From positions 7,998,001-8,062,000 of the forward strand of contig JAGUCH010000001.1 of NCBI GenBank assembly GCA_019096065.1: a stretch of 64,000 nt of DNA, in the 5' to 3' direction. This stretch comes from Paracyclopina nana (taxonomy: Eukaryota > Arthropoda > Copepoda > Cyclopoida > Cyclopettidae). A program made the translations under genes and the position numbers. Below the pieces are notes generated by a model. That model ran no database searches and had not been told where the DNA came from. It worked only from the letters and a program-made list of their open reading frames with translations. Of this stretch, positions 62,201-64,000 are shown one piece after another. Positions within the stretch are counted from its first letter, which is position 1, and each line of letters starts with the position of its first letter.

Positions 62201-63023
62201 AAGGCAGTCTTGGTACGAAGCGCCCGTGCAAGATGACGATGAAGAAGAAGACAATAACGTCACCACTTCGACCTCTTTTTTCAAGAACAAGAGGTTGAAC
62301 AATGATAATAGGTGATAAATCATTAAAGCAAATCGTCTATTAAATCTAGAAATTTGATGCTGTTGAACAAAAATAATTAGTTGGCTCATGGATTAGAGAG
62401 CCTATCATAATTCTCTTTAACGAAAAGACATGGTTTACCCTATCCGCTTGCTATATGTCATATGTAATATCTCTGCATGTTTCAGACTGGCTCTATTGGC
62501 AGCTTCTTCAAACACCGCTACTGATGTCAATTCCTCAGGAGGCTCGAGTATGGTTTTGACTGGAGGTCCAAGCGATGACGATCCTTTACGACTTTTCTCA
62601 TATGAGGAATCTTTGGCCTCTTTGGGAGCTGTCGGCGGGCTGTCCATGCCGGATGACTCTTCTAAAAAACTGAACGAAGAAAAGCAGAATGTGGCCGTCC
62701 CGAAGAATATTCAGCGAAACATTATTTCCCGAGAAAGAGACGGGCGAAAAATCCGAAGTAGGGGAGGAGAAGAGAAGCCCCCACGAAACATGCAAGAGGA
62801 AGTTCAGAGTGATATGGTTGAGGCTGATCAAGCCCAAAGTCAAAATACCATTAGTGAAATTGGCCTTGATCGGGTTCCTACAAGGCTGTCATCCTCAGAG
62901 CTAGAAGCGAGGCGTCAAGAGGAAGACGAAAATTTGCAAAATTTAGTTGATGAAGTTTTAAATACTTCGTCTGAAACAGACTTTGTCACGGGATCTTTAG
63001 ATTTGCTTAATTCCCCAAAATAG
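59285..63023 (+). CDS. PCM1-like centriolar satellite protein
   Basis: Probable scaffold of centriolar satellites. Exons 59285-59767, 61294-61616, 61676-62311 and 62486-63023; phases agree and give 659 aa. The N-terminal part is low-complexity, then coiled coil (ESRMFRLYSNQFRNPDADED, QLKADNSKMKQTLLNQQDQI, QRDVATLQQQSSRQ). Around residues 390-420, the sequence SIYSHVNDLIARNEERP followed by LARLFHDLQSIN matches the conserved C-terminal PCM1 block SIYSEVATLISQNExRPHFLIELFHELQ (as I recall the family). The C-terminus is acidic and Ser-rich. Vertebrate PCM1 is about 2,000 aa, so this is a short form or is missing exons. Intron 2 ends in a CAGGAG NAGNAG acceptor, so a 1-residue variant is possible. 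Intron 1 hosts an antisense gene. The start codon (ATATCCATGTCG) is inferred as the first Met in the open frame. Confidence 0.6.
59788..60646 (-). CDS. Cys-rich, proline-tailed protein of unknown function, nested in the PCM1-like intron
   Basis: Exons 60646-60554, 60497-60257 and 60155-59788 join in phase to encode 233 aa. The N-terminus has SNQCGYPLCCPGDQPKF. The middle has a hydrophobic, Cys-rich stretch (MFPCVLHHFCLPFSPVCAMMYC) followed by KRKAGLEELIKQFN, then LPIGLYLQWNQDYFMMYEN. The C-terminus is Pro/Tyr-rich with NPPPYTQDPYPPPGGF and ends SLSSD. PPPY is a WW-domain ligand. The middle could be a membrane-associated hairpin. I do not recognise the family. It lies wholly inside intron 1 of the PCM1-like gene (59768-61293) on the opposite strand, with its stop 21 bp from the host exon. 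Open, in-phase frames across three exons with consensus splice sites make it likely real. Confidence 0.7.
60659..61293. other. remainder of PCM1-like intron 1
   Basis: It presumably contains the promoter of the nested minus-strand gene and the intron acceptor (AAATTTTAG at 61293). No other feature was seen. Confidence 0.5.
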
Positions 63024-63102
63024 AGAGCCTTTTCATCTGATTTTCTCAATTGCTTTAGCCACAAGTTGACGATTTTTACGCATTTGTTTCAGGTAGCAAA
63101 TT

Positions 63103-63363
63103 ATGAGTGGATTCAGCGCCGAATACATAGAAAAGAAGCTGCAAAATGAGCTAGAAACGACCCACGTTAAAGTGACTGATTTGAGTGATGGTTGTGGGGC
63201 TAAATTTGAAGCCCTAGTTGTTTCTCCCAAGTTCGAGGGAAAGCCTCCGTTGCAAAAACAACGAATGGTGAATGCCGTTCTGGAAGAGGAAATGAAAGCG
63301 ATTCATGCATTTACAATGAAAACCTTGACTCCAGCTCAATACGAATCCACCAGCAAGAAATAA
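63103..63363 (+). CDS. BOLA2: BolA family member 2 (cytosolic iron-sulfur trafficking)
   Basis: Small protein that forms [2Fe-2S] complexes with monothiol glutaredoxin (GLRX3) in cytosolic iron-sulfur cluster delivery. A single 86-aa frame, full length for BOLA2. Seen: Cys31 and His68 (in IHAF), the ligands used by BOLA2, plus SAEYIEKKL, FEGKPPLQKQRMVNA and KTLTPAQ typical of the family. The ATG is preceded by a splice-acceptor-like TTTGTTTCAG at 63083-63092, only 70 bp after the PCM1-like stop. It is followed 12 bp later by the CENPX start with no intron in between, so both probably sit on one transcript. Confidence 0.97.
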   Translation: MSGFSAEYIEKKLQNELETTHVKVTDLSDGCGAKFEALVVSPKFEGKPPLQKQRMVNAVLEEEMKAIHAFTMKTLTPAQYESTSKK

Positions 63364-63375
63364 GCCTATCTCAAT

Positions 63376-63615
63376 ATGAGCGATAAAATAACTTTCAATG
63401 AGAAAACAATTGAGGCTCTCGTAAGGGCCAAGTTCAAAAATGATAAAACAAAAATAAGTGGCGAAGCAGTCAAGTTGCTTACAGAGCTGCTTAGAATACA
63501 TGCCTTGGAGATTCTCAGTCGTGCAGCCGAGCAAGCTAAAAAAGAAGGCTCGGATTTTGTGCAGAATGAGCATTTTGAAAAAGTTTTGCCTCAATTTTTG
63601 CTCGACTTTTCTTGA
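63376..63615 (+). CDS. CENPX: centromere protein X (MHF2), histone-fold protein
   Basis: Histone-fold subunit of the CENP-T-W-S-X kinetochore complex and of the FANCM-associated MHF complex. A single 79-aa frame, full length for the family. Seen: FNEKTIEALVRAKFKNDKTKISGEAVKLL then HALEILSRAAEQAKKEG and HFEKVLPQFLLDF, the histone-fold pattern and C-terminal LPQLLLDF block of CENP-X. The start lies 12 bp after the BOLA2 stop. AATAAA sequences at about 63,618 and 63,667 are candidate polyadenylation signals. Confidence 0.97.
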   Translation: MSDKITFNEKTIEALVRAKFKNDKTKISGEAVKLLTELLRIHALEILSRAAEQAKKEGSDFVQNEHFEKVLPQFLLDFS

Positions 63616-64000
63616 AAATAAAGGCCATTTAACTGCTTACGTTCTGAGCTCTAATGTTGTGTTCACCAATAAAGGAAATTTTTTCCTTCCGTTAAATAAT
63701 TGCGTTTTACTTAAGCCTCCTATTTTAGTACTGATCATTTTTACTCACTTTTGATAGCTTTAAGTAAACCACTTTTCGCACCTCTTTTGGTCACATGAGT
63801 TTGAAGTGTTTTGATTGATCAGGAGTACGAAAACTTAAGCATTTCGTTTAAGGCTGTCGTAAGATTTTAAGGAAACGAGGCATAGATGAACACCTTATAA
63901 CTCTATCAACCTGAAAAAATTAATTTATTGTTTTTTACCTATGTTCGCCAGCATTTTACTGACTGCGCGAAAGCGAGTTGAAAAGTGAGAGGATATACAT
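63616..64000. other. CENPX 3' UTR and window end
   Basis: AT-rich sequence; a second AATAAA follows at about 63,667. No further gene was seen before the window ends. Confidence 0.5.

Overview
This is a window of eukaryotic nuclear DNA from an invertebrate animal, most likely an arthropod or close relative (crustacean-like). The evidence is a Sema-1a-type transmembrane semaphorin, an AKH/corazonin/GnRH-superfamily receptor, a nuclear receptor with an unusual P-box, mostly very short GT-AG introns (about 55-100 bp) beside a few kb-scale ones, and several non-autonomous inverted-repeat DNA transposons. I saw no bacterial operons, CRISPR arrays, rRNA genes or convincing tRNA genes. All multi-exon models were built by hand from splice sites and reading-frame phase, and every one closes in frame.

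Layout. 1-12.7 kb is gene-poor and rich in repeats: a perfect hairpin element, a 491-bp hAT-like element with an 8-bp target duplication, a 190-bp MITE, and a 2.3-kb AT-rich inverted-repeat element that carries a 171-bp tandem repeat. 12.7-26.5 kb is a semaphorin gene (minus strand, 8 exons, 9.3-kb first intron). 26.5-33.6 kb has no supported gene but holds a second hAT-like fold-back element. 33.6-34.7 kb encodes a four-transmembrane protein with PPxY motifs. 35.8-39.9 kb is a peptide GPCR (minus) whose large intron holds a 1,038-bp relative of the fold-back element. 40.9-41.8 kb encodes an ER FKBP14-type prolyl isomerase, and 44.5-45.2 kb a paired-class homeobox gene. From 45.6 kb the window is gene-dense: a nuclear receptor, a WDFY2-like WD/FYVE protein, a mitochondrial uncoupling protein, a TAF1C-like Pol I factor, importin alpha (KPNA3/4 type), a PCM1-like centriolar satellite protein with an unrelated gene nested antisense in its first intron, and a tight BOLA2-CENPX pair.

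The strongest candidate for something new is the nuclear receptor. It has one DNA-binding domain followed by what appear to be two consecutive ligand-binding-domain-like modules, each encoded by two exons that begin at the same intron phase. The second is the PCM1-BOLA2-CENPX cluster: BOLA2 and CENPX are 12 bp apart without an intron, which suggests a dicistronic or trans-spliced transcript. The third is a family of fold-back hAT-like elements built from degenerate short subrepeats.
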